Below are positions 7,576-15,326 of a stretch of 15,326 nucleotides of DNA, one piece after another. Position numbers and translations under genes: made by a program. The stretch's first letter is position 1; the number at the start of each line of letters is the position of its first letter. The notes beneath the pieces were generated by a model. The model was not told the DNA's origin and searched no databases. It saw only the letters and a list, made by a program, of their open reading frames with translations. The DNA is from an uncultured Chlorobiaceae bacterium (GTDB lineage: Bacteria > Bacteroidota > Chlorobiia > Chlorobiales > Chlorobiaceae): NCBI GenBank assembly GCA_903929845.1, contig CAIYWF010000223.1:1-15326 (forward strand), written 5' to 3'.

Positions 7576-9010
7576 GGATAAGGTACTCACCAAGGCCTAC
7601 GAGGATTTTGTCAACGAGAACAAGGAGTATCTCGAGAAGGCACGGAATATCTTTCTGAAGGAAAAAGGGCTTACTTTTCGGGATGGCACCTATCTGTCAC
7701 CCGAATATATCTGGGACTGGATCTTTGTGAAAGATGCCCCGGAAAAGTATCCAAATATTTTCATCGGTTTTCAAGGGTATGATCTGGAATCACCCAGTGT
7801 TGTTAAATTCATTTATCTCTATTACAGCTTTTATGATCGCCTGATCGCCGCAAGTGATAACGGTGTCCTGATCGTGAACCGCAAAGAGACAATCCCGGAT
7901 ATGTTTTACGCTCTTGGCAGCATACCGATCAGGGGTGGTGCAGGAGCAGCACTCAGGCATCAGTCGCTCTCAGTTGTTCCTGATAATTTTGAAGCTTGTG
8001 GCGCAGGTTCTGCCTGGGCCTGGAAGGACAATCGGATCCCGTTCGGTGCGCAAGTCGTGCCAACTGGTGTTCACTGTTACGACACACCCAATAATGCCCT
8101 TGCAGTTCACCGCGCAGGCAAGGTTGATATACCGATCTTTTATCTGGATAACCCCATTGGTTCAGGTGACGCGGAATGGGCCATCGACTACCGGGTGAAG
8201 ACGTTGCGCAGGGCGGCAGAAGAAATCGCCAAGCTGAATGGAGCAACAGTCGATGATGAACGCTTGAGACGTGAAATAATCATCGGTAACAAGGTTAGAA
8301 AAGCCGTCTGGCGGATATACGAGGTACAGGCAGAAAGCGATCAACCTCCATTCACAGCACATGAGTTCGAAACAATCATTCATGCCGGTCACAACTGGGC
8401 CGGAGAACCTGAGGCGTTTCAGGAGGTATTGGAGGGTATCGCTGTAGAGGCTAAGGAGAGGCAATCCCATAAAGTTCATGGTACTGTGAATCATAAAAAT
8501 CCTGTCAGGATCTTTGTTGGTGGTGCCTGCACCCATTTCAGGCCTCTGATCGGCCATACTTCAGGAGCGGTGCCGGTAGGCGTAGAATGGTTTCTGGTAC
8601 CATCCCACGGCAGCCTGAATGAAGAAGGCGATCCCTTTAGAGCTCTGGTGGAGGGTTTACCCCTGAAATCCCTGACAGTTCCTTTGGAAGAACATGCGGA
8701 TTGGATCGTGGATCGCATCAAAGAGTCTCGGGCGGAAGGTTTCATTTATGGTTATAAATGGGGGTGTAACTTTGCTTCATCAGCCGCGCTCGTGATCAGC
8801 GATGTGGTAAAGAAAAAGACTGGCATTCCCACTTTGATCATGGAGACTGACTTTATCGCCAAGCAGGCCAACGAGTCTGGTGGAGGTCTTACCCGTGTCG
8901 AGGCTTTCATTGAGATTCTCAAGCAGAATAAGCGCCTGAAGGGCGGCGTTCCCGAGAAACGACACATTAAAAAGCCAAACTACAATTCAGCTCATGTCGT
9001 TGTTGAGTGA
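7550..9010 (+). CDS. 2-hydroxyacyl-CoA dehydratase / benzoyl-CoA reductase-family Fe-S subunit, large
   Basis: The 486-residue protein is the probable heteromeric partner of the preceding subunit. Family features include FYALGSIPIRGG near 119-130, FEACGAGSAWAW near 147-158, GVHCYDTP near 173-180, GGACTHFRPLIG near 324-335, and IYGYKWGCNFASSAALVISDVV followed by GIPTLIMETDFI. The cysteines are C150, C176, C327 and C406 only. By eye, C150, C176 and C406 match C73, C103 and C336 of the small subunit, while the places of C34, C270 and C299 hold no cysteine. One ordinary [4Fe-4S] cluster is therefore expected, with C327 as an extra. The size is like the larger HgdA/BcrB-type subunits. A very strong AAAAAGGAGGT ribosome site precedes the ATG, inside the end of the previous gene. 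The N-terminal 60 residues are highly charged. The reaction is not predictable from this alone. Confidence 0.85.
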   Translation: MPDHKKQYKDKVLTKAYEDFVNENKEYLEKARNIFLKEKGLTFRDGTYLSPEYIWDWIFVKDAPEKYPNIFIGFQGYDLESPSVVKFIYLYYSFYDRLIAASDNGVLIVNRKETIPDMFYALGSIPIRGGAGAALRHQSLSVVPDNFEACGAGSAWAWKDNRIPFGAQVVPTGVHCYDTPNNALAVHRAGKVDIPIFYLDNPIGSGDAEWAIDYRVKTLRRAAEEIAKLNGATVDDERLRREIIIGNKVRKAVWRIYEVQAESDQPPFTAHEFETIIHAGHNWAGEPEAFQEVLEGIAVEAKERQSHKVHGTVNHKNPVRIFVGGACTHFRPLIGHTSGAVPVGVEWFLVPSHGSLNEEGDPFRALVEGLPLKSLTVPLEEHADWIVDRIKESRAEGFIYGYKWGCNFASSAALVISDVVKKKTGIPTLIMETDFIAKQANESGGGLTRVEAFIEILKQNKRLKGGVPEKRHIKKPNYNSAHVVVE

Positions 9011-9036
9011 TTATTTTGGAACAGTTGATATTTGTG

Positions 9037-9067
9037 TTTGACAAAACGCATTGTTTTTTTTGTCAAA
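9037..9067. repeat. AT-rich inverted repeat after the reductase genes, possible weak terminator
   Basis: TTTGACAAAA (9037-9046) and TTTTGTCAAA (9058-9067) are perfect 10-bp inverted copies with an 11-nt loop. A run of eight T (9053-9060) sits inside the hairpin rather than after it, so a shorter AAAAC/GTTTT stem followed by T is also possible. It may end transcription of the reductase genes, or be an operator for the next gene. A TTGACA at 9038-9043 has no good -10 partner 16-18 nt away. The rest of 9011-9124 is AT-rich, with a poor -10 (TATTAT, 9093-9098). Confidence 0.35.
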
Positions 9068-9124
9068 AAAACTGAAAAAAACCGTCAATACATATTATCT
9101 GCTTGTAAATAAGAGGGTTAAACA

Positions 9125-10172
9125 ATGAATAATAAACTTAAAATCGTTTCTCTTACGATTATCACAATAGTTGTAGCTGGAGTTTTATGGTTTGTTATTA
9201 ATCCAGTCAAGCCAAAGACAGAAAATGTTACAATTCGAGTACTTGAATCTACTGAGCCAACCCAGTGGGAACTTGCAAAAAAACTGACAGGGAGGGATAT
9301 TCTTGCAGAAGAAGGTGTGACGCTCGAATCGATTCGTTCTGTTCAGAGTGGTGGTGGTACTGTTGCACTCCAGGCGCTTTTGGCTGATAATGTCGATACG
9401 GCCAGTTCGGCATGGCCGACATGGATTAATATTATTGCACGTGGCGGTAAAATCAAGGCGCTTCTCGGAACTATTGTTTCGACAAAAGACAATAGAAGCG
9501 GCAACAGTGGTCTTTTGGTTCTTGAGGAAAGTAACATAAGAACTTATAAAGGATCTTGTTGGTAAACGGATTGCCGTCAATGTGCTGGGAGCAGAAGCTG
9601 ATTATGTTATTCGGCAGTACCTGAAAAACAATGGAGTTTCAATTTCCGAGGTGGAGTTGGTTGTAGTGCCGGCAGTAAATCAGGAACAAATGCTTCGTAG
9701 TAAGCAGGTTGATGCGGCAGCATGGACAACCAGTGGAGGTACCTATTTTGAGATGACTGTCGAAAAAGGCGGGGTACGTGAAGTTCCGGGTACAAGAAAC
9801 TACGATGTCAAGGGAGAGAGCGTTCGCCATGGCATTGGTTTCAGAAACGACTTTATTGCAAAACATCCTGATGTCGTCAGGCAGTACATCCGTGCTTATG
9901 ATGTTGCAAGGCGTATCGTCTATGATGCATTTCAGAAAGATCCGGAGCGGGTAAAAAAAGCTTATGCCGATATTTCTGTCGGGAAAGGAGGTAATCCTAA
10001 GCTGGCAAAGTATTACCAGGCTACCAGTTGGACTCCCGCCTTCCCGTTTATCCGTGACCAGGATTTCCAGTGGTGGATTGACCGATTTATAGAGAATGGA
10101 GTCCTGAAACCCGGACAGATAAAACCATCCGATGTTTATACCAATGAATTTAATCCATTGTATAGAAAATAA
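9125..10172 (+). pseudogene. second NitT/TauT-type substrate-binding protein, disrupted by a one-base frameshift
   Basis: Two consecutive frames encode the halves of one protein. The first (9125-9565, 146 residues) starts with a hydrophobic segment MNNKLKIVSLTIITIVVAGV without an obvious cleavage site, so it may stay anchored. It continues through TQWELAKKLTGRDILAEEGV and ALLADNVDTASSAW, and stops at TAA 9563-9565. The second half is open from GAT 9552 (DLVGKRIAVNVLGAEADY) to 10172 and ends FNPLYRK. The family motif 'tyKDLVGKRIAV' is restored if one G is removed from GG at 9551-9552, giving about 348 residues, a normal length. The second half is otherwise intact and shows no further stops, so the break is recent or a sequencing error. 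GAGGG lies 7 nt before the start. There is no permease or ATPase of its own nearby; it may once have served the upstream importer with another ligand. Confidence 0.82.
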
Positions 10173-10259
10173 TGAAGCATACTATCACCTGCCAGCAAGC
10201 GCAACGACGTGAAGAGTCTTGTTGGCAAATTGGCATATTCGTCGGGGAGAGTTTCTGAT

Positions 10260-12041
10260 ATGCGTAATATTTTCCGACTTACGGCTTTTGTAAAACCCTA
10301 TCGAAAACAGGCATTAGTTTCGCTGTTGCTGCTTACAGCCGTGGTGGGAATGGACTTGAGTATTCCTCGTCTTATCCAGAAAATCATTGATAAGGGCATT
10401 CATCAGCAAAATCAACAGGTGGTTATTGATACAGGCCTGCTGATGCTCGGGATCACTTTCCTGAGTGTTTTTTTTGCAGTTGGTTCACACATACTCTCTG
10501 TCAGGGTAGGCGAGAGCGTTGCCCGCGATATTCGTGAAGCACTGTTTCTCAAAATTCAATCCTTTTCATTTGGAAACATCGACAGACTGAACACCGGGCA
10601 GCTTATGGTACGTCTTTCGAGCGATACTTCAGCCGTGCAGCGTGTAGCACAGGTGACGCTGCGCATCGGTACCCGATCCACATTGCTGATGATCGGCAGC
10701 CTTATCCTGATGATTAAAACAAGCAGCACCCTTGCACTGACTATTCTGCCATTACTGCTCATAACGTCTGTGCTTATCGTCTTTTTTGTGATGAAGATGG
10801 AGCCGCTTTGGTGCTCAGTACAGCGACAGCTCGATCGTTTGAGTACCGTGCTGCAGGAAAATATTGCAGGGATACGGTTGATCAAGGCTTTTGTCAGGGG
10901 CACATTTGAGTTTGCCCGTTTTAACAAGGCAAATCAGGCCTTTTCACTCGACTCGATAAGAGTCATGAAGTTCATGGCGAGTATGCCGCCGCTGTTGACA
11001 CTCTGTATTAACGCAGGTATGGTTCTGGTGATATGGGTGGGAGGGCTTGATGCTATCCGTGGTGAGTTGACGATCGGGCAGGTTGTGGCGTTCACGAATT
11101 ACCTGCTGACAACCATGGCTCCACTGATTTTTATGGCCAATTTGGGGAATGCCTGGGCAGGAGGTATTGCCTCATCCAAACGGATTACCGATGTGCTCAA
11201 TATTCTTCCAGATATCCATGATAATGCTGGAGCAAAGAGGATGCAGGAAGGTACGGCGGGGAGGATCGTTTTCGAAAATGTCTCTTTCCGCTATAATAGA
11301 GAGTCGGACACTCTGCTCCTCGAAGCAATCAGTTTTGTTGCTGAGCCGGGCAAAACTCTTGCAGTTCTCGGAGCCACAGGTGCAGGAAAATCAAGCCTTG
11401 TAAACCTCATTCCACGGTTTTACGATGTCTCTTCAGGCAGGATTATGATTGACGGGATCGATATCAGGGAGGTAACACAGGACTCCCTTCTTAAAAGGCT
11501 TTCTATTGTTCCCCAGGAGACAATTCTCTTTTCGGGTACCATTCGTGACAATATTCGTTACGGAGTGCCGGGCGCCACCCATGAAGAGGTGATTCAGGCA
11601 GCCAAAACAGCCCAGGCTCATGATTTTATTCCTGGTTTGCCGCAAGGATATGATACCCGTGTTGAAGAGCGAGGCGTTAACCTGTCGGGAGGGCAGAAAC
11701 AGCGGATTGCTCTTGCAAGGGCGTTACTTGCATCACCTGGAATTCTGATTCTTGATGATAGTACAAGCGCCGTTGATATTGACACGGAGATAAGAATACA
11801 GCATGAACTGGCGCGAATTCATGCCAACTGCACGCTGATTGTTGTTGCCCAGAGAGTCAGTTCGGTACTGAACGCCGACAAGATCATTGTGCTTGATAAA
11901 GGCCGCATTGTTGGGCAGGGTAGCCATGCTCTACTTATGCAGAGCTGTGCCATTTACCGGGAAATCTACGATTCACAGTTGGGTGGTGATCGGTCAAGGG
12001 ATGAGGCCAATATAGTATTGGAGAGAGAGGAGTTCGCATGA
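10260..12041 (+). CDS. ABC exporter half-transporter with degenerate ATP site
   Basis: The 593-residue protein has an N-terminal membrane domain (about 1-330, six hydrophobic segments) fused to an ATPase domain. It resembles MsbA/LmrC/BmrC-type multidrug or lipid exporters. Walker A GATGAGKSS is at 371-379 and signature LSGGQ at 475-479. The catalytic-glutamate position after Walker B holds Asp (LILDDSTSAVD, D500), and the switch histidine is Gln (VVAQRVSS, Q531). Both changes mark a nucleotide site that binds ATP but hydrolyses it poorly. I chose ATG 10260 because GGGGAGAG lies 8 nt upstream; the frame extends to GTG 10209, where no ribosome site is seen. The stop overlaps the next start in ATGA, so the two chains are made together. 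The cargo is unknown and there is no clear link with the reductase genes. Confidence 0.9.
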   Translation: MRNIFRLTAFVKPYRKQALVSLLLLTAVVGMDLSIPRLIQKIIDKGIHQQNQQVVIDTGLLMLGITFLSVFFAVGSHILSVRVGESVARDIREALFLKIQSFSFGNIDRLNTGQLMVRLSSDTSAVQRVAQVTLRIGTRSTLLMIGSLILMIKTSSTLALTILPLLLITSVLIVFFVMKMEPLWCSVQRQLDRLSTVLQENIAGIRLIKAFVRGTFEFARFNKANQAFSLDSIRVMKFMASMPPLLTLCINAGMVLVIWVGGLDAIRGELTIGQVVAFTNYLLTTMAPLIFMANLGNAWAGGIASSKRITDVLNILPDIHDNAGAKRMQEGTAGRIVFENVSFRYNRESDTLLLEAISFVAEPGKTLAVLGATGAGKSSLVNLIPRFYDVSSGRIMIDGIDIREVTQDSLLKRLSIVPQETILFSGTIRDNIRYGVPGATHEEVIQAAKTAQAHDFIPGLPQGYDTRVEERGVNLSGGQKQRIALARALLASPGILILDDSTSAVDIDTEIRIQHELARIHANCTLIVVAQRVSSVLNADKIIVLDKGRIVGQGSHALLMQSCAIYREIYDSQLGGDRSRDEANIVLEREEFA

Positions 12042-13903
12042 GCAGCTACCAGAACAATGGACGAGATACCCGCAAGCATATCGGGATTGGTAATGCTGCT
12101 GTGCAACCCGGCAGAATTGAAAAGCCGAAAAATTCAACAGCGGCTGTTCAGCGGCTGCTTCGCTATCTCTCACCTTTCCGCATCAAATTATGGGCAGTTG
12201 CATTTCTGGTTATTTTTTACTCTCTGCTTGGTCTTGCTGGTCCTTACCTGATCGGTATTGCCATAGATCGCTTTATTCTGCAAAAAGATGTTGCTGGTCT
12301 TGAGAGCATTGCACTGTTGATGGTTGTGACCTATCTCTTGTATAACCTGTTCCAACTGATTGCAGGCTGGATTATGGCCAAAGTCTCTCAAACTGCCTTG
12401 CGACAATTAAGTGGCGACCTCTTCACGCACATACAGACGTTGCCTGTCAGTTATTTCGATCATAACTCTTCAGGTGGCTTGATGAGCAGGCTGACGAATG
12501 ATATTGATGCCATTAATCAGGCGGTATCGCAAAACGTTACCTCACTGGTAGCGAGCGTTCTTTCTCTGATTGGTATCATGATTGCCATGTTTTTGCTTGA
12601 TCGATGGCTTGCCTTGACGGCCCTCCTTGTTATTCCAGTCATGATCTGGTTTACGCAGTATGTTGCCCGCAATACCCGCAAGGGTTTCAGGGAGCTGCAG
12701 AAACAGCTTGGTGAGATGTACGGTGTTATGGAAGAGTCTATCAGCGGTCTGAAAGTGATCAAGGCATTCCGTCGTAACGCCGAAGTGATTGAGCGGTTTC
12801 AGAGTCAGAATGAGAAGGTTTTCAAAGCAGCCGTCTATGCCAATAGCTACGCCATGATGCTTATGCCATTGACCAATGTTCTTGGGAACCTTTTTGTGAT
12901 CGTCATTGCTGCCGTTGGTGGGTGGATTGCCCTGAAAGGGTTGGCGACTGTCGGTGTTATTGCCACTTTTATCATCTATGGACAGAATTTTATACAGCTC
13001 CTTCGCCAGCTTGCGAATATGTATAACACCATTCAGTCAGCCCTTGCGGGTAGTGAGCGAATCTTTGAAATTCTTGATATTCCCTCAGAGGTTGATGTCT
13101 CACTCGAAACAGTCCCTCTGACGATTGCTGGAACTGTCAGTTTTGACCATGTGACCTTTGCCTATGAGAAGGGAGCGCCGGTTGTACGGGATATGACCTT
13201 TGTTGCAGAGCCGGGAAAAACAATTGCACTGGTTGGCCCAACCGGGGCAGGAAAAACCACCATCATCAACCTTCTGACCCGTTTTTATGAGATCAGTGGT
13301 GGAGTAATCACCATTGATGGCCGTGATATCCGGGAGTTTGGCAAGGCGGCCTTGCGCAGAAGGCTTGGTATAGTGCTTCAGGACACCTTTCTCTTTTCCG
13401 GCACTGTGATCGATAATATCCGTTTCGGTCGGCTTGATGCTAGCGATGAAGAGTGCATTCATGCGGCAGAGCTTGCTGAAGCTGACGAATTTATTCATCA
13501 GTTGCCCCAGGGATATCATACCGTTCTCTCAGAACGGGCAGGGAACCTGAGTCAGGGCCAGCGTCAGTTGCTGGCCATTACCAGAGTTATTTTGGCAAAT
13601 CCAGATATCCTGATACTTGATGAAGCAACCAGCAGCGTCGATACACGGACAGAACTTCGTATTCAGAAGGCGCTTTTGAGACTCATGAAGGGAAGGACAA
13701 GCTTTGTAATTGCTCATCGGCTCAGCACCATTCGCGATGCAGATCAGGTACTGGTGATCGATAATGGTACCATTGCAGAAAAAGGAACACACCATGAACT
13801 GCTGCAGCAGAAGGGGATATACAGTAACCTTTACCTGAGTCAGTTCAAAGGACTGGTAACTCATAATGGAAACGGGCAGCAGAACTATGATCCTCCGGGG
13901 TAG
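12038..13903 (+). CDS. ABC exporter half-transporter, catalytic partner
   Basis: The 621-residue partner begins within the ATGA overlap with the previous gene. A polar N-terminal tail of about 40 residues precedes a six-segment membrane domain and a C-terminal ATPase. Walker A GPTGAGKTT is at 400-408, Walker B LILDEATSSVD has the catalytic E529, and the switch His is H560 in VIAHRLST. All are canonical. The signature is LSQGQ (504-508) instead of LSGGQ. In a head-to-tail dimer this altered signature faces the altered Walker B and switch residue of the first chain, making one complete degenerate site and one canonical site, as in TM287/288, BmrCD and LmrCD. The stop codon lies at the edge of the 19-bp inverted repeat. 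Substrates of such pairs range from drugs to lipids and peptides. Confidence 0.92.
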   Translation: MSSYQNNGRDTRKHIGIGNAAVQPGRIEKPKNSTAAVQRLLRYLSPFRIKLWAVAFLVIFYSLLGLAGPYLIGIAIDRFILQKDVAGLESIALLMVVTYLLYNLFQLIAGWIMAKVSQTALRQLSGDLFTHIQTLPVSYFDHNSSGGLMSRLTNDIDAINQAVSQNVTSLVASVLSLIGIMIAMFLLDRWLALTALLVIPVMIWFTQYVARNTRKGFRELQKQLGEMYGVMEESISGLKVIKAFRRNAEVIERFQSQNEKVFKAAVYANSYAMMLMPLTNVLGNLFVIVIAAVGGWIALKGLATVGVIATFIIYGQNFIQLLRQLANMYNTIQSALAGSERIFEILDIPSEVDVSLETVPLTIAGTVSFDHVTFAYEKGAPVVRDMTFVAEPGKTIALVGPTGAGKTTIINLLTRFYEISGGVITIDGRDIREFGKAALRRRLGIVLQDTFLFSGTVIDNIRFGRLDASDEECIHAAELAEADEFIHQLPQGYHTVLSERAGNLSQGQRQLLAITRVILANPDILILDEATSSVDTRTELRIQKALLRLMKGRTSFVIAHRLSTIRDADQVLVIDNGTIAEKGTHHELLQQKGIYSNLYLSQFKGLVTHNGNGQQNYDPPG

Positions 13904-13954
13904 TCCAGTAACACAATAACTGTAATTTGTATACCGTTATTGTGTTACTGGACT
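13902..13954. terminator. perfect 19-bp inverted repeat after the exporter genes
   Basis: Positions 13902-13920 and 13936-13954 are perfect inverted copies over 19 bp, with a 15-nt loop. The left arm contains the last two bases of the exporter stop codon. The stem is only about 40% G+C and is followed by AT-rich DNA (TGTCCATTATTATATT) rather than a clean T run, so rho-independent termination is not certain. It should at least form a stable 3' end for the message. An operator or small mobile remnant is an alternative. Confidence 0.55.
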
Positions 13955-14129
13955 TGTCCATTATTATATTATTTTATAATCAGTTATTCAGCATTCACAA
14001 AGAAATTAGAGCGCCGCTAAATCCAGACAAAACGGGAAAATGCGGAAAAGGTTTATAGATGTGACAAATATAACAGAGGTGCCAGGAATTCAGTTTTTGA
14101 CGGAACAAGCACAGGGAACAAGTACAACA
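13954..14129 (+). promoter_or_regulatory. leader region of the TolC-family gene with a weak promoter-like site
   Basis: A perfect TATAAT lies at 13975-13980, with TTGTCC (13954-13959) 15 nt upstream, a short spacer. It could drive the TolC gene with a leader of about 140 nt. No ORF with a good ribosome site is seen before 14130. A GTG at 14079 is in frame with TolC but would put about 17 polar residues before the signal peptide. Confidence 0.25.
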
Positions 14130-15326
14130 ATGAGAGAAAAAAAATATTCAATAGTGTTACTGCTTCTCGTCACTGCTCAGCCGGTTCACGCAGCCGAGCG
14201 AATGACTTGGGAGCAGTGCGCCAGTGAGGCTCGTCAGGCTCATCCCGACCTCTACAGCGCACTGGCGGTTCTGCAGCAAGCTGAATCGGACAAACGCATC
14301 ACCAAAGGCGCACTGCTTCCACAGCTCAGTATCGGGGCAAGCTCTCAAGAGAGCGGCAGCACGGCAAAGGCAAGCAGCGTCTCATCACGCTTCAACTACT
14401 CCATTTCGGCTAATCAACTGCTTTTTGACGGCCACAAAACCGCAAATCTGGTGTCGAGCAATGAAGAATCGATCAAAGCTGCCCAGCAGAACTACAGAGC
14501 AATCTCTTCCGACGTCCGATTTTCCCTCCGCTCAGCATTCACCGAGCTGCTCAATGCGCAGGAACTTGTCGCTCTTGTCCGCGAGATTGCTGCCCGGCGC
14601 AGCAACAACGAACGGCTGATCAATCTTCGTTACCAGGGCGGCCGCGAACATATCGGTTCGCTTCGCCAGGCAGAGGCCGATCTCGCTTCAGCAACGTTCG
14701 AGGTATCGCAGGCAGAGCGCGGCCTTCTGCTCGCCCAGGCAAAACTCGCCTCGGCAATCGGCCGTGACCAGCATACTCCGCTCAGTGTTGAGGGTGCGTT
14801 CAGGGCCACAGAGCTCTCTGCGGTAAAGCCTGACATCGCTCTGCTTGCCAAACAACACCCGTTTTTTCAAGAGCTTGATGCACAAAGCAGGGCCGCCCGC
14901 TATGCGCTCGATGCATCCCGCAGCGCATTCGTCCCGCAGCTCTATCTCACCGCATCGGCCGGGCGCAGCGCCATTGACCAGCTCTCAGTCAATCCGGTGG
15001 ACTGGAACGGCGGTGTTACGCTCTCCGTACCGATCTATGAAGGGGGAACCGGCCGGGCGCGGGTATCGCGGGCCATGGCGGTGCTGAGTCAGGATAACGC
15101 CCGTGAAAAGAGCGGCTATCTGCAGCTCTACGACAGCCTCGAAGAGAGCTGGAAGGGTTTTGTCGATGCACGTCAGTTGGTTATAGTGCGTAAAAAGTTT
15201 CTTGATGCAGCCGTTGAACGCTCGACCATCGCCAACGCGCAGTACTCAAACGGACTTTTGAGCTTCAACGAGTGGATTATTATCGAAAATAATCTTGTCA
15301 GTGCTAAAAAAGAGTATCTCAATGCC
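14130..15326 (+). CDS. TolC-family outer-membrane efflux protein, C-terminus cut by the window end
   Basis: The frame stays open for 399 codons to the window edge. Residues 1-21 are a signal peptide (MREKKYSIVLLLLVTAQPVHA, cleaved before AER). The mature protein has the twofold OEP layout: long amphipathic helices rich in Ala, Gln, Glu and Arg, each repeat containing a strand motif, QLLFDGHKTANLV near 96-108 and LSVPIYEGGTGRARV near 298-312. These are the usual (S/N)xPLFxGGxxxA-type signatures of TolC, which forms a trimeric channel for tripartite pumps or type I secretion. Usual length is 420-480, so roughly 30-80 residues lie beyond the window. The gene is clearly more GC-rich than everything to its left and is separated from the exporter by a hairpin, so it probably belongs to another operon. 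No adaptor (HlyD/MFP) gene is visible in the window. Confidence 0.9.
   Translation, partial: MREKKYSIVLLLLVTAQPVHAAERMTWEQCASEARQAHPDLYSALAVLQQAESDKRITKGALLPQLSIGASSQESGSTAKASSVSSRFNYSISANQLLFDGHKTANLVSSNEESIKAAQQNYRAISSDVRFSLRSAFTELLNAQELVALVREIAARRSNNERLINLRYQGGREHIGSLRQAEADLASATFEVSQAERGLLLAQAKLASAIGRDQHTPLSVEGAFRATELSAVKPDIALLAKQHPFFQELDAQSRAARYALDASRSAFVPQLYLTASAGRSAIDQLSVNPVDWNGGVTLSVPIYEGGTGRARVSRAMAVLSQDNAREKSGYLQLYDSLEESWKGFVDARQLVIVRKKFLDAAVERSTIANAQYSNGLLSFNEWIIIENNLVSAKKEYLNA

Noticed and set aside
9036..9066. TTGACA at 9038-9043 as a -35 promoter element
   Set aside because: No -10-like hexamer occurs 16-18 nt downstream; the hexamer is simply part of the inverted repeat.
9540..9560. 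Programmed ribosomal frameshift in the second binding protein
   Set aside because: The shift needed is +1, and there is no slippery heptamer, stimulatory stem or in-phase rare-codon pause of the known kind. Binding proteins of this family are not known to use recoding.
14224..15087. Two open frames (14224-14619 and 14845-15087) on the + strand
   Set aside because: Both lie out of frame inside the TolC-family gene, whose own frame is open from 14130 to the window end with signal peptide and family motifs.
1..15326. CRISPR arrays, tRNA or rRNA genes, transposases or integrases
   Set aside because: No regular spaced repeats, cloverleaf-like sequences or recombinase motifs were seen on either strand.

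Overview
The window holds a low-to-medium-GC accessory region, about 14 kb, joined at its right end to a visibly more GC-rich TolC gene. Signal peptides, an outer-membrane porin and a TolC-type channel show a Gram-negative cell. Oxygen-sensitive iron-sulfur enzymes of the 2-hydroxyacyl-CoA dehydratase / benzoyl-CoA reductase type point to an anaerobe. Overall gene style fits a green sulfur bacterium (Chlorobium/Pelodictyon group) best, with an anaerobic deltaproteobacterium as the alternative. This is an inference from protein style, not a database match.

Layout, all on the + strand. (1) 1-340: AT-rich control region with a promoter-like site, a pair of direct repeats and two hairpins. (2) 341-1771: porin. 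(3) 1846-5343: a complete NitT/TauT/SsuABC-type ABC importer: periplasmic binding protein, two different permeases and an ATPase. A strong hairpin separates the binding-protein gene from the permease genes. (4) 5344-5555: spacer with its own promoter-like site and possible gene debris. (5) 5556-9010: three overlapping genes for an ATP-driven electron activator (HgdC/BadF type) and two dehydratase/reductase-type Fe-S subunits. (6) 9125-10172: a second NitT/TauT-type binding protein broken by a single-base frameshift. (7) 10260-13903: two overlapping genes for a heterodimeric ABC exporter with one degenerate ATP site, followed by a perfect 19-bp inverted repeat. (8) 14130 to the end: a TolC-family efflux protein cut off by the window edge.

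Proposed working of parts 2-5: the porin lets a small solute cross the outer membrane, the binding protein and heteromeric importer bring it inside, and the activator uses ATP to push low-potential electrons into the two-subunit Fe-S enzyme, which reduces or dehydrates the solute or a product of it. The smaller Fe-S subunit has six well-placed cysteines, as expected for a double-cubane cluster. The larger one appears to keep only three of those six plus one extra. No CoA ligase, CoA transferase or ferredoxin gene is present here. A dedicated uptake-plus-reductase module acting on a small non-CoA substrate is therefore the most interesting reading. The substrate cannot be told from the sequence.
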